Origin: Bacteroidota bacterium | Lineage (GTDB): Bacteria > Bacteroidota > Rhodothermia > Rhodothermales > Bin80 | Direction of reading: 5' to 3' | NCBI GenBank assembly: GCA_026709335.1 | Contig: JAPOTE010000069.1 | Coordinates: 1-64,000, forward strand | Length of the DNA stretch: 64,000 nt | Shown: positions 37,306 through 48,243 of the stretch, piece by piece | Layout of the letters: each line of letters starts with the position of its first letter | Numbering within the stretch: the stretch's first letter is position 1 | Translations under genes and position numbers: made by a program | The notes under the pieces: model-generated | Told to the model about the DNA's origin: nothing | The model's input: the letters and a program-made list of their open reading frames with translations, nothing else | Databases searched by the model: none

Positions 37306-38586
37306 ATGCACAGTAGAAACCTTGTTTCGTCATTTGCCGAAATTGCCCGGGAAAAGGATATAGATCGGGACACACTTCAGTTGATCGTGGAGGATGTAAT
37401 GCGTGCGATGATCCGAACGCGATTCGGATCGGATGAAGCGTTTGAGATCATTTTTAATCCGGATCATGGAGATCTACAGATTCTACATATCCGGGAAGTG
37501 GTCGAGAATTATGATTTATCCGATCCCGTGACCCAGATTGAGCTTCGGGATGCACTCAAGATAGAAGATGATTTTGAGGTGGAAGATGACGTTGCGGAAG
37601 AGGTTCAAGTTTCCGAGTTTGGACGTCGCGCGGTACAAACCGTCCGCTATACGTTTCGGAATCGTATTCGAGACATTGAAAAAGAAAATGTTTATGCAGA
37701 ATACATGGATCTTGTTGGTGAACTGGTGGTCGGCGAAATCTATCAGATTCGGAGGCGAGAACTCCTGATTATGCACAATCGGGTTGAGTTGATCATGCCA
37801 CGGGAAGAACAGATTCCACGAGATCGATATCGGAAAGGGGATATGCTGCGCGCAGTAGTGAAGGAAGTCCGCCGTGATGCGGGCGGAAATCCACAGGTAA
37901 TTGTCAGTCGTGCGGCTCCCCAACTCATGGAGCGTCTTTTTGAGCTGGAGGTACCCGAAATTGATGAAGGGATTGTAGAGATCAAAGCCGTTGAACGTGA
38001 GCCGGGAGATCGGGCCAAAGTAGCAGTCATCAGCCATGATGAGCGCATTGATCCTGTTGGAGCATGTGTGGGGCTGAAGGGAAACAGAATCCATGCAGTT
38101 GTACGTGAGCTCAGCAACGAAAACATTGATGTCATGGAATGGACGGATGATTTATTTTTGTTGATAAAGCGCGCTCTTTCCCCCTCCAATCCCATTTCAG
38201 TGAATATCAACGATACGCTGGCTACCCCTAAAGCCAAGGTAGTGGTTAAAGTGGATGAAGTAAGTCAGGCTATTGGGAAGGGGGGGATTAATATACGTCT
38301 TGCATCACGGATGACCGGGGTGGAGTTGGATATCTTCCGGGAAATTCCAGCGGACGAAGAGGATGTAGAAATTGGTGAATTTGCAGATGAATTCAGTCAA
38401 GAGATCATTGACAAGCTTCGCGAGATTGGATGTGACTCAGCGAAGGCAGTTTTGCAGCTGTCAGTTGATGAACTAGTTCGTAGAAGTGGGATGGAGCTTG
38501 AAATGGCCACTCGTATTATGGAGTCCATCAAGGCGGAATTTGAGGATGAGGAAGAGCAGGAACTGGAGGAAGAATTTGAATTTTAG
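37306..38586 (+). CDS. nusA: transcription termination/antitermination factor NusA
   Basis: This 426-residue RNA-polymerase-binding factor has the N-terminal domain SSFAEIAREKDIDRDTLQLI, then S1 (LVGELVVGEIYQIRRRELLI), KH1 with DERIDPVGACVGLKGNRIHAVV, and KH2 with VSQAIGKGGINIRLASRMTG. A short Glu-rich helix-hairpin-helix-like tail ends EEEQELEEEFEF. The ATG at 37306 was chosen because upstream residues do not resemble NusA. No second NusA_AR2 domain is present, as is usual outside Proteobacteria. Confidence 0.94.
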   Translation: MHSRNLVSSFAEIAREKDIDRDTLQLIVEDVMRAMIRTRFGSDEAFEIIFNPDHGDLQILHIREVVENYDLSDPVTQIELRDALKIEDDFEVEDDVAEEVQVSEFGRRAVQTVRYTFRNRIRDIEKENVYAEYMDLVGELVVGEIYQIRRRELLIMHNRVELIMPREEQIPRDRYRKGDMLRAVVKEVRRDAGGNPQVIVSRAAPQLMERLFELEVPEIDEGIVEIKAVEREPGDRAKVAVISHDERIDPVGACVGLKGNRIHAVVRELSNENIDVMEWTDDLFLLIKRALSPSNPISVNINDTLATPKAKVVVKVDEVSQAIGKGGINIRLASRMTGVELDIFREIPADEEDVEIGEFADEFSQEIIDKLREIGCDSAKAVLQLSVDELVRRSGMELEMATRIMESIKAEFEDEEEQELEEEFEF

Positions 38587-38623
38587 GAACCTCGCTTACC
38601 ATTGTGAACTAGGAAAAAGGTAG

Positions 38624-41536
38624 ATGGCGCCGATCGCTGCTGGAAAAAAATTCAAAAAAGTTCGGCTGCATAAAGCAGCCAAAGAACTGAACTTGGCTAC
38701 GGATACCATCGTCAGCCACCTTATGGAGCGCGGATTCTCGGATGCCTTACGAGGCGATGGATTCAATGCTGCAATTACAGATGAAGAGGCCTATCTTGAT
38801 CTACTCGATCATTTTGCGGAAGATCGTGAAGTCCGCTCGCGTGTACAGGAACTTCGTGCAGTACGCGAGGCTGCGTTCATTGGCCAACAGGAAGAGCCGG
38901 ATTCCGTAGATGTCCCAGAAGAGGATTCCCCAACTGTAACGGATGCTGTAACTGATGAGGCTGTCATTCAGAGCCCTGAGCCAACCCTCGATTCAGAGGC
39001 CAGTGAAGAGTCTGTGCCCCTCGCCAAAGAGGAACCGATTACGGATCCTATTCAACCTGGATTACTTGAAGTAATTGCAGAAGAGGAACCTGATCTACAG
39101 GAAAGTGAGGATACGGAGTCTGGTGCACCTACTGAACCTGCACAGCAGGTCCAAACTGAAGATGTGCCCGCAATTCCGGAGGTCACTGACAGTCCAGATG
39201 TCGAACCTGTTCCCCAAGAAAAACTTCCGAGTACAGAAGAGTCTTCCACAGAAATTGTAGTCGACTCGCAAAAAGAGGAGAATATTGAGGATCAGGATGA
39301 TTCTGAGGTGATAGCCACGGATGAAGAAGTCGAAACATCTGAGTTTGATCCAGATCAATCGACCGAAGAGGTTACGCTATCAGAGGAGCAAGTGGAGGGA
39401 GAAGATGTTATTTCGGCGGGCCGGTATCAACTGCAGGGGACAAAGATAATTGGCAAGATTGACCTCACCACGGTTGAGGGAGGTGCTGTTCCAGGCACCA
39501 AACGCAAACGCAAAAAACGTAAACGCAAAAAAGTTGCTACACCTGCATCCAAGCCTGCTACAAAGGCGGAAGAAAAACCAGCTAAAGATGCGGGGACATC
39601 TAAGCGCAAGCGTAAGCGCAAAGCCAAAGTAGCTGAGGAGGAAGTTGGGCAATCCGTTCAGGAGACGTTGCGTTCACTGGACCAGGCTACAGTTCGGGTT
39701 CGTCAGCGTCGTCGAAGAGCTCGTCGACAGCAACGAGCAGAGGAGAGGCTGCACAGTCAGATTGAGCAGGAAGAAAAGGAACGCATGATTCGCGTCACCG
39801 AGTTTGTTTCCACAGGTGAACTCGCCGATTTAATGGGAATTCCGGTGACCGATATCATCAGCACGCTTTTGAGTTCGGGCATGATGGTTTCGATCAATCA
39901 GAGACTGGATGCAGATACGATTGCTTATGTGGCAGACGAGTTTGACTTCACAGTGGAATTCATTACTGAATTTGGATCTGAAGATATTGAAGTAATAGAA
40001 GATGATCCCGAAGACTTGATTCCAAGGGCACCAGTCGTAACCGTGATGGGGCATGTCGATCACGGAAAAACTTCCCTTCTGGACTATGTTCGGAATGCAA
40101 GTGTGGCTGTCGGAGAATCCGGGGGAATTACGCAGCATATCGGTGCATACAAGGTGACACTTGAAGACAATCGGGTTGTCACATTTCTTGACACACCGGG
40201 TCACGAAGCATTTACGGCAATGCGTGCCCGGGGCGCCAAAGTCACCGATGTCGTGATCCTTGTTGTTGCAGCGAATGATTCGGTTATGCCGCAAACTATT
40301 GAGGCGATCAATCATTCCAAGGCAGCAGGCGTGGCCCTGATTATTGCAGTCAATAAGATTGATCTGGAGCAGGCAGATACCCAGCGGGTGATGAAAGAAC
40401 TCTCCGATCATGGAGTACTGGTTGAACAGTATGGAGGCAAAGTTCAATGTGCATTTGTGTCTGCGAAGACGGGAGAGGGCGTTGATGATCTATTGGAAAA
40501 GGTATTGCTCGAAGCAGATCTTATGGAACTGAAAGGGAACCCCCAGCGACATGCGCAAGGTATCGTGATTGAGAGCAGATTGGATCGTGGACGTGGGAAT
40601 GTTGCTACCGTTTTGGTGCAAAACGGCACTCTTAAAGTGGGGGATCCATTTGTCGCAGGAATCTATGGAGGACGAGTTCGTGCGATGTTTGATGAGCGAG
40701 ATCAACAGATTAAATCGGTTGGCCCCAGTGAACCAGCGTTGGTTCTTGGACTACCAGGACAGCCTACGGTGGGAGATCAGTTGGCGGGGATGGAGGATGA
40801 ATCGGAAGCACGTGAGATATCACAGCGTCGGCAGCAGATCTGGCGGGAGCAGAAGATGCGTCAGTACAAACATGTTCGACTGGAAGATATTGGTCGCCGA
40901 ATGGCACTGGGAGATTTCAATGAATTGAATCTCATTATCAAAGCGGATGTAGGCGGGTCAGTTGAGGCAATCAGTGACTCATTACATAAAATTTCAACGG
41001 ATGAGGTTGCGGTCAACATTATTCATTCGGGTGTCGGAGCGATTACAGAGAGCGATGTGATGTTGGCGTCAGCGTCTGATGCAGTAATTATTGGCTTTCA
41101 GGTTCGGCCGACTGCTGGTGCACGTGCAGCCTCTGAGCGTGAAGAGATTGACATCCGCACCTATTCAATCATTTACGACGCGATTGAGGATATTCGGGAT
41201 GCGCTTGAGGGGCTGTTAAGTCCCGAAGAGACAGAGAAAATCACAGGTGTTGCGGAGGTTCGAGAAGTCTTCAAAGTTCCGAAAATTGGGGCAGTTGGAG
41301 GTTGCTATATTTCTGAGGGCCGAATTCGGCGGAGCGATACGGTTCATGTACTGCGAGAGGGTATTGTAATTTATAACGGGCGCCTGGCTTCCCTTCGTCG
41401 ATTTAAGGATGATGTGCGTGAGGTTCTCACCGGTTATGAGTGTGGAATTGGTGTTGAGAATTACAATGATATTAAGGTCGGCGATCAGATTGAAGCTTTT
41501 GAGATGGTTCAAACAAAGCGCACCCTGGAGGTATAA
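38624..41536 (+). CDS. infB: translation initiation factor IF-2
   Basis: The 970-residue GTPase delivers initiator tRNA. The G-domain starts at about residue 470: G1 GHVDHGKT at 476-483, G3 DTPGHEAF, G4 NKID. Domains II-IV follow, ending [17 protein letters not shown]. The first ~60 residues ([18 protein letters not shown]) are the IF2 N-terminal helical domain. Between them lies a long linker: an acidic Glu-rich stretch (about 85-270), then basic clusters [11 protein letters not shown] and KRKRKRK, then an arginine-rich coiled region. It is preceded by an AGG-rich leader and followed 8 bp later by rbfA. Confidence 0.95.
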   Translation: MAPIAAGKKFKKVRLHKAAKELNLATDTIVSHLMERGFSDALRGDGFNAAITDEEAYLDLLDHFAEDREVRSRVQELRAVREAAFIGQQEEPDSVDVPEEDSPTVTDAVTDEAVIQSPEPTLDSEASEESVPLAKEEPITDPIQPGLLEVIAEEEPDLQESEDTESGAPTEPAQQVQTEDVPAIPEVTDSPDVEPVPQEKLPSTEESSTEIVVDSQKEENIEDQDDSEVIATDEEVETSEFDPDQSTEEVTLSEEQVEGEDVISAGRYQLQGTKIIGKIDLTTVEGGAVPGTKRKRKKRKRKKVATPASKPATKAEEKPAKDAGTSKRKRKRKAKVAEEEVGQSVQETLRSLDQATVRVRQRRRRARRQQRAEERLHSQIEQEEKERMIRVTEFVSTGELADLMGIPVTDIISTLLSSGMMVSINQRLDADTIAYVADEFDFTVEFITEFGSEDIEVIEDDPEDLIPRAPVVTVMGHVDHGKTSLLDYVRNASVAVGESGGITQHIGAYKVTLEDNRVVTFLDTPGHEAFTAMRARGAKVTDVVILVVAANDSVMPQTIEAINHSKAAGVALIIAVNKIDLEQADTQRVMKELSDHGVLVEQYGGKVQCAFVSAKTGEGVDDLLEKVLLEADLMELKGNPQRHAQGIVIESRLDRGRGNVATVLVQNGTLKVGDPFVAGIYGGRVRAMFDERDQQIKSVGPSEPALVLGLPGQPTVGDQLAGMEDESEAREISQRRQQIWREQKMRQYKHVRLEDIGRRMALGDFNELNLIIKADVGGSVEAISDSLHKISTDEVAVNIIHSGVGAITESDVMLASASDAVIIGFQVRPTAGARAASEREEIDIRTYSIIYDAIEDIRDALEGLLSPEETEKITGVAEVREVFKVPKIGAVGGCYISEGRIRRSDTVHVLREGIVIYNGRLASLRRFKDDVREVLTGYECGIGVENYNDIKVGDQIEAFEMVQTKRTLEV

Positions 41537-41544
41537 AGACTACG

Positions 41545-41904
41545 ATGAGTGTGCGAACGCAGCGCGTTGCGAAGTTGATGCACCGCGAGATTGCGGATAT
41601 CCTCGCGCGCGAGTTTCCGGACAAGTCCGTGGTAACTGTGACCGACGTCCGTGTGACCAGAGATCTTTCAATCGTTTACGTAGATCTGAGTATTCTGCTT
41701 GATTCGAAGAAGGAACGACAGGAAGTTTTTAATGCTTTGGTCAGTCAGACGTCTCTTGTAAGAAAAATTCTCGCACAGAGAATTCGTCATCAGATGCGTG
41801 CGATTCCTGATATCAGATTTTTTCTGGACAATTCGCAGGAACATGTTCGTAGAATTGACGCATTGTTTCATCAGATTAAACAACAAGATCATCACGATCA
41901 CTAG
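41545..41904 (+). CDS. rbfA: ribosome-binding factor A
   Basis: This 119-residue KH-fold 30S maturation factor has RTQRVAKLMHREIADILARE, VTVTDVRVTRDLSIVYVDLS, and the closing RHQMRAIPDIRFFLDNSQEH. It sits 8 bp after infB in the conserved cluster and overlaps nothing. The histidine/aspartate-rich tail (QQDHHDH) is ordinary variation. Confidence 0.92.
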   Translation: MSVRTQRVAKLMHREIADILAREFPDKSVVTVTDVRVTRDLSIVYVDLSILLDSKKERQEVFNALVSQTSLVRKILAQRIRHQMRAIPDIRFFLDNSQEHVRRIDALFHQIKQQDHHDH

Positions 41905-41995
41905 CAAGTGGGAAACGAGTTATTCGATGAGGTATATTTCTGTCCGTACTTCCAGCTCCTTTATTGAATGACTGCAATTGAGGCTCATTGAGAAC

Positions 41996-42724
41996 ATGGA
42001 TAAAGGAGCCCATGTCCCCGTGCTGGATAAATCCATATGTGCTCATGCAAAGGCTGCTGAAGAATTCCTTGATTCGGCACTCTTGGTGGACAAACCCGGT
42101 GGTTGGACATCCTATGATATTATTAGGAGGCTCAAGAGCTACTTTCCAAGGTCAACTAAAATTGGACATGCAGGCACCCTCGATCCACTGGCAACGGGAT
42201 TATTGATCCTATTATTTGGCAAGGCGACAAAGTCTCAGGTGAAATTTCTTGGCCTGTCCAAAACATACTCTGGCATCATACGTCTTGGAGAAGTAACGGC
42301 ATCAATGGATTCGGAAACAGAAATACTAGAACGAAAAAGCATTGATGGGATTACCTCTGAACAAGTTGAATCCGCTTGTAAAGCTCATACAGGTGTTATT
42401 CAACAGATTCCACCGATGTATTCAGCAGTAAAGGTGGGTGGGGAGCGGCTGTACAAAAAGGCAAGACGGGGAGAATCTGTTCAACGAAAGCCCAACACGG
42501 TTACCGTTTATGATTTTGAAATTATCACTATAGACCAAGCGGATGTTCACTTTCGAGTGCGATGCAGTAAGGGAACCTACATCAGGAGGTTAGCACACGA
42601 TATAGGGCAGCATCTAGAAGTGGGGGGACATCTGATAAAATTGAGGCGTACAGCCATTGGAAATTATCACGTTAATAAGGCATGCACTATAGAAAAGTTG
42701 ATTAATGCTATGGAATTCCATTGA
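41996..42724 (+). CDS. truB: tRNA pseudouridine-55 synthase, short form
   Basis: The 242-residue enzyme makes pseudouridine 55 of tRNA. The catalytic aspartate lies in KIGHAGTLDPLATGLLILLF. VDKPGGWTSYDIIRRL precedes it, and PPMYSAVKVGGERLYKKARR and SKGTYIRRLAHDIGQ follow. The C-terminal PUA-like part of longer TruB proteins (about 300 residues) is missing, which is normal for Bacteroidota-type TruB. The ATG at 41996 was preferred to an upstream TTG at 41978. Confidence 0.9.
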   Translation: MDKGAHVPVLDKSICAHAKAAEEFLDSALLVDKPGGWTSYDIIRRLKSYFPRSTKIGHAGTLDPLATGLLILLFGKATKSQVKFLGLSKTYSGIIRLGEVTASMDSETEILERKSIDGITSEQVESACKAHTGVIQQIPPMYSAVKVGGERLYKKARRGESVQRKPNTVTVYDFEIITIDQADVHFRVRCSKGTYIRRLAHDIGQHLEVGGHLIKLRRTAIGNYHVNKACTIEKLINAMEFH

Positions 42725-42955
42725 TGGAGCATTTTGATGAAAGAGAGCATCCAAATTCCCCTGTTTGAAGTACAATATCTTGAATTCACCGGTCCAACCA
42801 TGAGACATCTCACTGTCATATCGGAGCAATTCCATAGACCTCACAAAGTGTATAGTGCCCCATTACTTGGCGGTTGTTTGGAGTTAGTCGAATAACAAGC
42901 GATGGTATGCATGATGGCATGGAGATAAAGAATTTTGATTCCTTGCAGCCAAGAT

Positions 42956-43936
42956 ATGTCCGAGAAACTGAAGAGAAAAAATTCTAGCTTTTCCTCGATC
43001 ATTGAAAGGGGGTTGGATGCTGTAGTCAGGCAGACAAACAGCATCTTGACCGTAGGTACTTTCGATGGAGTACATCTTGGACATCGAAAGATTATCGAAG
43101 ATCTGGTACAGCGTTCCAAAGATGTGAGCGGAGTCACTATTCTGGTTACGTTCGATCCGCACCCTCGCGAAATACTATTACAGCAATCTCTGCCTAGGCT
43201 GACTACGATAGAGGAACGGGCTGCGATTTTATCTTCTCTTGGATTAGATCGAATGGTTGTATTACCATTTACAGAGCAATTCTCCAAACTAAGTGCAAAA
43301 AGCTTTGTAACTGAGCTGCTTGTTGGATCCATCGGGTTTCGGACTATTGTTGTTGGACATGATCACCGGTTCGGCAAGAACCGTACAGGTAATGTTGATT
43401 TACTTATTGCTTTGGGGAAGCAGTACAATTTTGACGTTGGAGTCATTAGTCCTCATATTGTGGGAGGCTCTGCCGTTTCTTCCCGGAGAGTGCGTTCTCT
43501 TCTGCAGGAAAAAGGAGATGTAGCGCTTGCAGCACAACTGCTCGGGCGATCATATTCTCTCACAGGCAGAGTAATTCGTGGAGCTTCCCGTGGCAAGAAG
43601 TTGGGCTATCCAACAGCAAACCTGCGCCTGCTCGACCCCAGCAAAGTGATTCCTTCCTATGGGGTTTATGCGGTGAATGTTCAGCTACAGGGCATACTCA
43701 AAGGAGGGATGATGAACATTGGTGTGCGTCCAGCCATCAAGGACAGCGAAGGAGTACATCTGGAGGTGCACCTGTTTGATTTTGACAAAACCATATATGG
43801 GCAAGAGCTAACCGTGTATTTTCTTGAGCGCATCCGGGGTGAGCGAGATTTTGATTCAATGGAAAAACTGAGTGATGCGATGCGAAAAGACGAAATTGAC
43901 TGCAGGCAGATCTTGAGAGCAAGTTCATTGAAATAA
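42956..43936 (+). CDS. ribF: bifunctional riboflavin kinase/FAD synthetase
   Basis: The 326-residue enzyme makes FMN and FAD from riboflavin. The N-terminal adenylyltransferase half shows TVGTFDGVHLGHRKII and VVGHDHRFGKNRTGNVDLL, with VSSRRVRSLLQEKGDV. The kinase half shows GRVIRGASRGKKLGYPTANL and NIGVRPAI. The ATG at 42956 gives a start near the expected domain edge; an upstream TTG adds residues unlike the family. A 231-bp gap separates it from truB; I see no gene in that gap. Confidence 0.93.
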   Translation: MSEKLKRKNSSFSSIIERGLDAVVRQTNSILTVGTFDGVHLGHRKIIEDLVQRSKDVSGVTILVTFDPHPREILLQQSLPRLTTIEERAAILSSLGLDRMVVLPFTEQFSKLSAKSFVTELLVGSIGFRTIVVGHDHRFGKNRTGNVDLLIALGKQYNFDVGVISPHIVGGSAVSSRRVRSLLQEKGDVALAAQLLGRSYSLTGRVIRGASRGKKLGYPTANLRLLDPSKVIPSYGVYAVNVQLQGILKGGMMNIGVRPAIKDSEGVHLEVHLFDFDKTIYGQELTVYFLERIRGERDFDSMEKLSDAMRKDEIDCRQILRASSLK

Positions 43937-44188
43937 TCCAGAGTTGGTTAGAGATGATTCAAGACTTAAATTTCTACATTGGATGTGAATTATTCTCTGG
44001 ATTACCTATGTTGTACTGCAAATCCCGAGAATAATGAAACAGAGGTAATGAAACAGACACAATAGCCTTGCGTATCAATGTGCTGATTCATTTCGGTCAG
44101 CCAAAACATCAATCTATACCGTGTTGGGCCTTGTACGGTGGCACTGTGACGGGAATGTAATCTTAGTTAGGCCAACAATTTCAATCAA

Positions 44189-44455
44189 ATGATAACAAAG
44201 GAACGAACACAATATTTTGCTGAGAAGTATGGCAGTGGTCCCTCGGATACCGGCAGGGCAGAAGTGCAGATAGCAATTTTTTCTGAACGAATTCGTCATC
44301 TGACGCAACACTTAAAGAACAACAGCAAAGATCACGCAACGCGGCGCGGATTGCTAAAACTAGTCGGAAAGCGTCGTAGGATGCTCAACTATCTGATTAA
44401 CAAGGATATTGAGCGTTATCGGAATATCACCAAAGCGTTAGGCTTGCGCAAGTAG
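44189..44455 (+). CDS. rpsO: 30S ribosomal protein S15
   Basis: This 88-residue protein is full length for S15. [57 protein letters not shown] and a C-terminal helix ending ITKALGLRK are diagnostic. It binds the 16S central domain. It lies before pnp as in many bacteria. The 252-bp upstream gap could hold an autoregulatory leader, but I see no pseudoknot clear enough to name. Confidence 0.97.
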   Translation: MITKERTQYFAEKYGSGPSDTGRAEVQIAIFSERIRHLTQHLKNNSKDHATRRGLLKLVGKRRRMLNYLINKDIERYRNITKALGLRK

Positions 44456-44465
44456 GCGCGGGTAC

Positions 44466-44505
44466 CTCTGAACCAAACTCAATCGTTCAGAGACGCTTTT
44501 TATTA
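44466..44505 (+). terminator. hairpin/terminator between rpsO and pnp
   Basis: The perfect 8-bp stem CTCTGAAC (44466-44473) / GTTCAGAG (44485-44492) has an 11-nt loop and is followed by ACGC then TTTTTATTATT. It ends about 10 bp before the pnp ATG. An rpsO-pnp intercistronic hairpin of this kind is known elsewhere as a partial terminator and RNase processing site. Confidence 0.75.
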
Positions 44506-44515
44506 TTGAGGTTAG

Positions 44516-46741
44516 ATGACACCCAAAGCTATAACGGTGCAAGTAGAATATGCGCCAGGAAGAATAATATCAATGGAAACCGGTCGCTTGGCTAAACAGG
44601 CCGGCGGCTCAATTGTGGTACGCACGGGAGATACAATGGTGATGGCAACGGCCGTCGCATCAAGTTCAGCTCGCCCGGGGCAGAACTTTTTCCCACTTAC
44701 CGTGGACTATCGGGAAAAATTTGCTTCCGGGGGCAAAATTCCAGGTGGATTTATTAAACGTGAAGGACGCCTGAACGATAAAGAGATTCTTACATCTCGT
44801 CTGGTTGACCGCGCAATTCGTCCACTTTTTCCTGAAGGGTACAGAAATGAAGTTCAATTAATCGGTTCAGTCATCTCTGCGGATGGAGAGAATGATGGAG
44901 ATATGCTTTTCGGAATTGGAGCTTCGGCGGCACTTATGCTGTCGGGAGCACCTTTTGATGGGCCAATTGCAGAAGTTCGAATTGGAAAGATTGACGGCAA
45001 TTTTGTTGTGAATCCAACCAAAGATGAACAGAGGGCAAGCGACTTGAACTTGGTCGTAGCAGGCAAGATGGATGCGATCATGATGGTCGAAGGTGAAATG
45101 GAAGAATGCTCGGAAGAGAATGTGGTGGAGGCTCTGACAGTTGCACATGAGGTCATTCAGAAGCTCTGTCAAATCCAACTGGATTTACGGAGCGAGTTTG
45201 AATCTGCTCATGCGCCGATTGAACCACAGGAATATGAAGTGGATTTACCGGCTTCTGAGCTTGTGGAGCGTGTACGGAAAGTTCTTCAGGGGAAACTGGA
45301 AGCACATATTCGAGCTCCTTATGATAAAAAGAAATTCTATGGAGGGCTTGCAGATCTCGTAGATGAGGCTGTTGAGGTGATCTTGGAAGATTTTCCGGAG
45401 TCAGAAGATTCAATTGCCGATCAGGTTCGGTCGGCTGCAGGAATCGTTTCACGAGATGTTATGCGAGAAATGGTCTTGGCAGATCACAGACGAATTGATG
45501 GACGTGACCCTGAATCTGTACGACCAATCTGGTGTGAAGCAGGATATCTGCCACGAGTACATGGATCCTCCATCTTTACGAGAGGTGAAACCCAGGTGAT
45601 GGCCTCCGTAACTCTTGGTACGACACGGGATCAGCAGGCGGTTGATCAAGTGTTTGATCAAGAAGACAAACACTTTTTCCTCCATTATGAATTTCCCCCA
45701 TTCTCAACCGGAGAGGTCAAGTTCTTGCGCGGTGCAAGTAGACGGGAAATTGGACATGGCTATCTTGCCGAACGTGCACTTCAAGGGATGATCCCCGATC
45801 AAGAAGAATTCCCTTATACGATTCGAGTGAATGCGGATGTTCTGGAATCCAATGGGTCCTCTTCCATGGCGAGTGTATGTTCTGGAAGCCTTGCACTCAT
45901 GGATGCAGGTGTTCCAATTCGCAAGGCGGTGGCAGGGGTTGCTATGGGTATGATTGCCGATGAAACTCGACATGTTGTTCTTACCGATATTCTTGGTACG
46001 GAAGATCATCTCGGAGACATGGATTTCAAGGTGACCGGAACTCGTGACGGAATTACAGCCTGCCAAATGGACATCAAGATCAGTGGACTCTCGCAAGATC
46101 TGATGTTACAGGCGTTAAAACAAGCGCGTGAGGCCAGATTACATATTCTGGACGTGATGGATCAAACGCTTGACGTACCGCGCGAAAGAATGTCACAATA
46201 TGCCCCCAGACTTACCCAAATCACAATTGATAGTGAATTGATTGGAGCGATCATTGGCCCAGGCGGCAAAGTCATTCGTGGTATCCAGACAGATACCGGG
46301 GTTGCAATTGAAGTTGAAGAGAAAGACAACTTGGGATATGTAACGATCGCCGGCTCGGATGAAGATTCAGTAGACAAGGCGATTGAAATTATTCGCGGTC
46401 TGGTTGCGACACCAGAAGTAGGGGAAGAATATGAAGGAACCGTTCGCAGCATCCTTGATGTTGGGGCAATCGTAGAAATACTTCCGGGCAAAGAAGGACT
46501 GGTACATAAGAGTGAGTTGTCTTGGGATTGGATTGATCATCCAGGTGATGCTGTACAGGTTGGAGACAAACTCACGGTAAGGCTCATGGAAATCCGAGAT
46601 CGTGGACGACTTCGTCTCAGCCATAAAGTGACCGTTCCTCGCCCTGCGCATGTTAAGCGAGGTGATCGCTCTTTCCGTGGAGGGAAGCAAGGTGGCAGAT
46701 CTCATCATGGTGGTCGTTCCCGAGGGCCGAGGCGTTCATAG
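44516..46741 (+). CDS. pnp: polyribonucleotide nucleotidyltransferase (PNPase)
   Basis: The 741-residue phosphorolytic 3'-5' exonuclease has two RNase PH domains (first from GSIVVRTGDTMVMATAVASS, second from LPRVHGSSIFTRGETQVMAS with the catalytic GTEDHLGDMDFKVTG). These are followed by KH (IDSELIGAIIGPGGKVIRGI) and S1 (GTVRSILDVGAIVEILPGKE) domains. The C-terminus is glycine/arginine-rich. The ATG has GAGG upstream at the proper distance. Its 5' leader holds the hairpin listed above. Confidence 0.96.
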   Translation: MTPKAITVQVEYAPGRIISMETGRLAKQAGGSIVVRTGDTMVMATAVASSSARPGQNFFPLTVDYREKFASGGKIPGGFIKREGRLNDKEILTSRLVDRAIRPLFPEGYRNEVQLIGSVISADGENDGDMLFGIGASAALMLSGAPFDGPIAEVRIGKIDGNFVVNPTKDEQRASDLNLVVAGKMDAIMMVEGEMEECSEENVVEALTVAHEVIQKLCQIQLDLRSEFESAHAPIEPQEYEVDLPASELVERVRKVLQGKLEAHIRAPYDKKKFYGGLADLVDEAVEVILEDFPESEDSIADQVRSAAGIVSRDVMREMVLADHRRIDGRDPESVRPIWCEAGYLPRVHGSSIFTRGETQVMASVTLGTTRDQQAVDQVFDQEDKHFFLHYEFPPFSTGEVKFLRGASRREIGHGYLAERALQGMIPDQEEFPYTIRVNADVLESNGSSSMASVCSGSLALMDAGVPIRKAVAGVAMGMIADETRHVVLTDILGTEDHLGDMDFKVTGTRDGITACQMDIKISGLSQDLMLQALKQAREARLHILDVMDQTLDVPRERMSQYAPRLTQITIDSELIGAIIGPGGKVIRGIQTDTGVAIEVEEKDNLGYVTIAGSDEDSVDKAIEIIRGLVATPEVGEEYEGTVRSILDVGAIVEILPGKEGLVHKSELSWDWIDHPGDAVQVGDKLTVRLMEIRDRGRLRLSHKVTVPRPAHVKRGDRSFRGGKQGGRSHHGGRSRGPRRS

Positions 46742-46756
46742 TCAAGGCGAAGAGTT

Positions 46757-47986
46757 GTGGTTATCAAAACGACGCTCCCTAGCGGTGTCCGAGTTCTCAG
46801 TGAAGCCGTTCCTACTGTCAGATCCATTGCAGTAGGAGTATGGATCAACTCTGGAAGTCGCAATGATCCAGATGACATGGCTGGGATCAGTCATTTTGTT
46901 GAGCATGCGGTTTTCAAGGGTACGGCGAAACGCAGGATGCATCAAATTGCCAGCCGTATGGAGTCGGTTGGAGGCTATCTGAATGCTTTTACATCCAAAG
47001 AACATACCTGTTATTTGACACGAGCATTAGATTCGTATCTCCATCGAGGAGTTGATTCAATATGCGATCTGGTTGCCTCTCCCATTTTTCCGGAGCGTGA
47101 GATTGAGAAAGAGAAGAGTGTGGTACTTGAAGAGATGAAAATGTATGACGATGCTCCGGAAGAGTACATTGCAGATCGCTTTGAATCCATGATCTACCCA
47201 TCTCAAGCTATTGGGCGACCGATTATCGGTTATCCCGAAACCGTTTCGGGGATCAGGCGTGAAGATCTTTTTGAATATGTTTCCACGCAATATACACCAG
47301 ATCAAATCGTGGTGTCCGCTTCAGGAAATCTTCGTCATAAGACGTTGGTCAAGAGTGTTGAAAAAGCTTTCAGCGATCTCAGAGCAGTCACAACAAACAC
47401 GAGGGAAGAAATCAAACCTCCACAGCATGAGGCAACAGAAATATTTCTGACTCGACCAATACAGCAGGGGCATCTCATATTGGGGCGCTCTGCTGTATCA
47501 ATACACTCGAAGCACAGAGCAGTCCTGGAATTATTGAATATAATCTTGGGAGGAGGCAGTTCAAGTCGACTCAATCAAAGAATCCGAGAACGTTATGGGT
47601 TCTGCTATAATATTTATTCATTTCTGAACATGTATTCCGATTGTGGAGATTTCGGAATTTATTTGGGCTTGGATCCATCAAAAAGTGATCAGGCGCTTCG
47701 GCTGATCTTTCGTGAGTTTGATCGCCTGGCTCAAGTACCAGTGAGCAATCAAGTGCTCGCTCGTGCAAAAGGTCAGGCCCGTGGTGCAATTGCACTTGGT
47801 TTGGAGAGTATGTCTAACCGAATGATTCGTTTGGGGAAGCAGGAATTGTATTTTGGAAGGGTGATTTCCATAGATGAGACAATTTCAGAATTGAATGCTG
47901 TCACGGCCGATGAAATCCAAACATTTGCAGCAGAATTTTTGACACCGGAGGCATTTTCCAGAATATCACTACTCCCTGCTTCATAA
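46757..47986 (+). CDS. M16-family zinc peptidase (processing-peptidase-like)
   Basis: The 409-residue protein has the inverted zinc motif HFVEH at residues 46-50 within DDMAGISHFVEHAVFKGTAK, and the downstream glutamate region EKSVVLEEMKMYDD. PDQIVVSASGNL and GGGSSSRLNQRIRERYGFCY are M16 hallmarks. It is a single-repeat type, expected to dimerise. Homologues next to pnp (for example Bacillus YmxG/MlpA) are common. The start is a GTG at 46757, 15 bp after pnp. Substrates unknown; location cytoplasmic, as no signal peptide is seen. Confidence 0.9.
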   Translation: MVIKTTLPSGVRVLSEAVPTVRSIAVGVWINSGSRNDPDDMAGISHFVEHAVFKGTAKRRMHQIASRMESVGGYLNAFTSKEHTCYLTRALDSYLHRGVDSICDLVASPIFPEREIEKEKSVVLEEMKMYDDAPEEYIADRFESMIYPSQAIGRPIIGYPETVSGIRREDLFEYVSTQYTPDQIVVSASGNLRHKTLVKSVEKAFSDLRAVTTNTREEIKPPQHEATEIFLTRPIQQGHLILGRSAVSIHSKHRAVLELLNIILGGGSSSRLNQRIRERYGFCYNIYSFLNMYSDCGDFGIYLGLDPSKSDQALRLIFREFDRLAQVPVSNQVLARAKGQARGAIALGLESMSNRMIRLGKQELYFGRVISIDETISELNAVTADEIQTFAAEFLTPEAFSRISLLPAS

Positions 47987-48016
47987 GGGAAATAATCTGT
48001 ATTCACTCTCCGTGCT

Positions 48017-48070
48017 ACGAGCATGTGGTTTGGGTTTGAGTGCAAGCGTTCCTGTCGGCTCGTGTTTTTA
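48017..48070 (+). terminator. possible terminator after the M16 peptidase
   Basis: The inverted repeat ACGAGC (48017-48022) / GCTCGT (48058-48063) is followed by GTTTTTATTTT. The 35-nt loop makes it a weak candidate. The wider 257-bp gap between the peptidase and galE-like gene otherwise holds nothing I recognise. Confidence 0.3.
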
Positions 48071-48243
48071 TTTTGAGAAGTTCAACTTGGATTTAACCTC
48101 CGTGACTTCTGAAATATCCTTGAGTATAAAACACCAGTCGTTGCTCCGGATCGGTATAGCTTGTTTCCCCGATTAAGCATTAAGGGCTTATGTGCGTATA
48201 CTGATCCTCTGAACTCAAACATAGGATTCCAGCTCGTTCAAGT

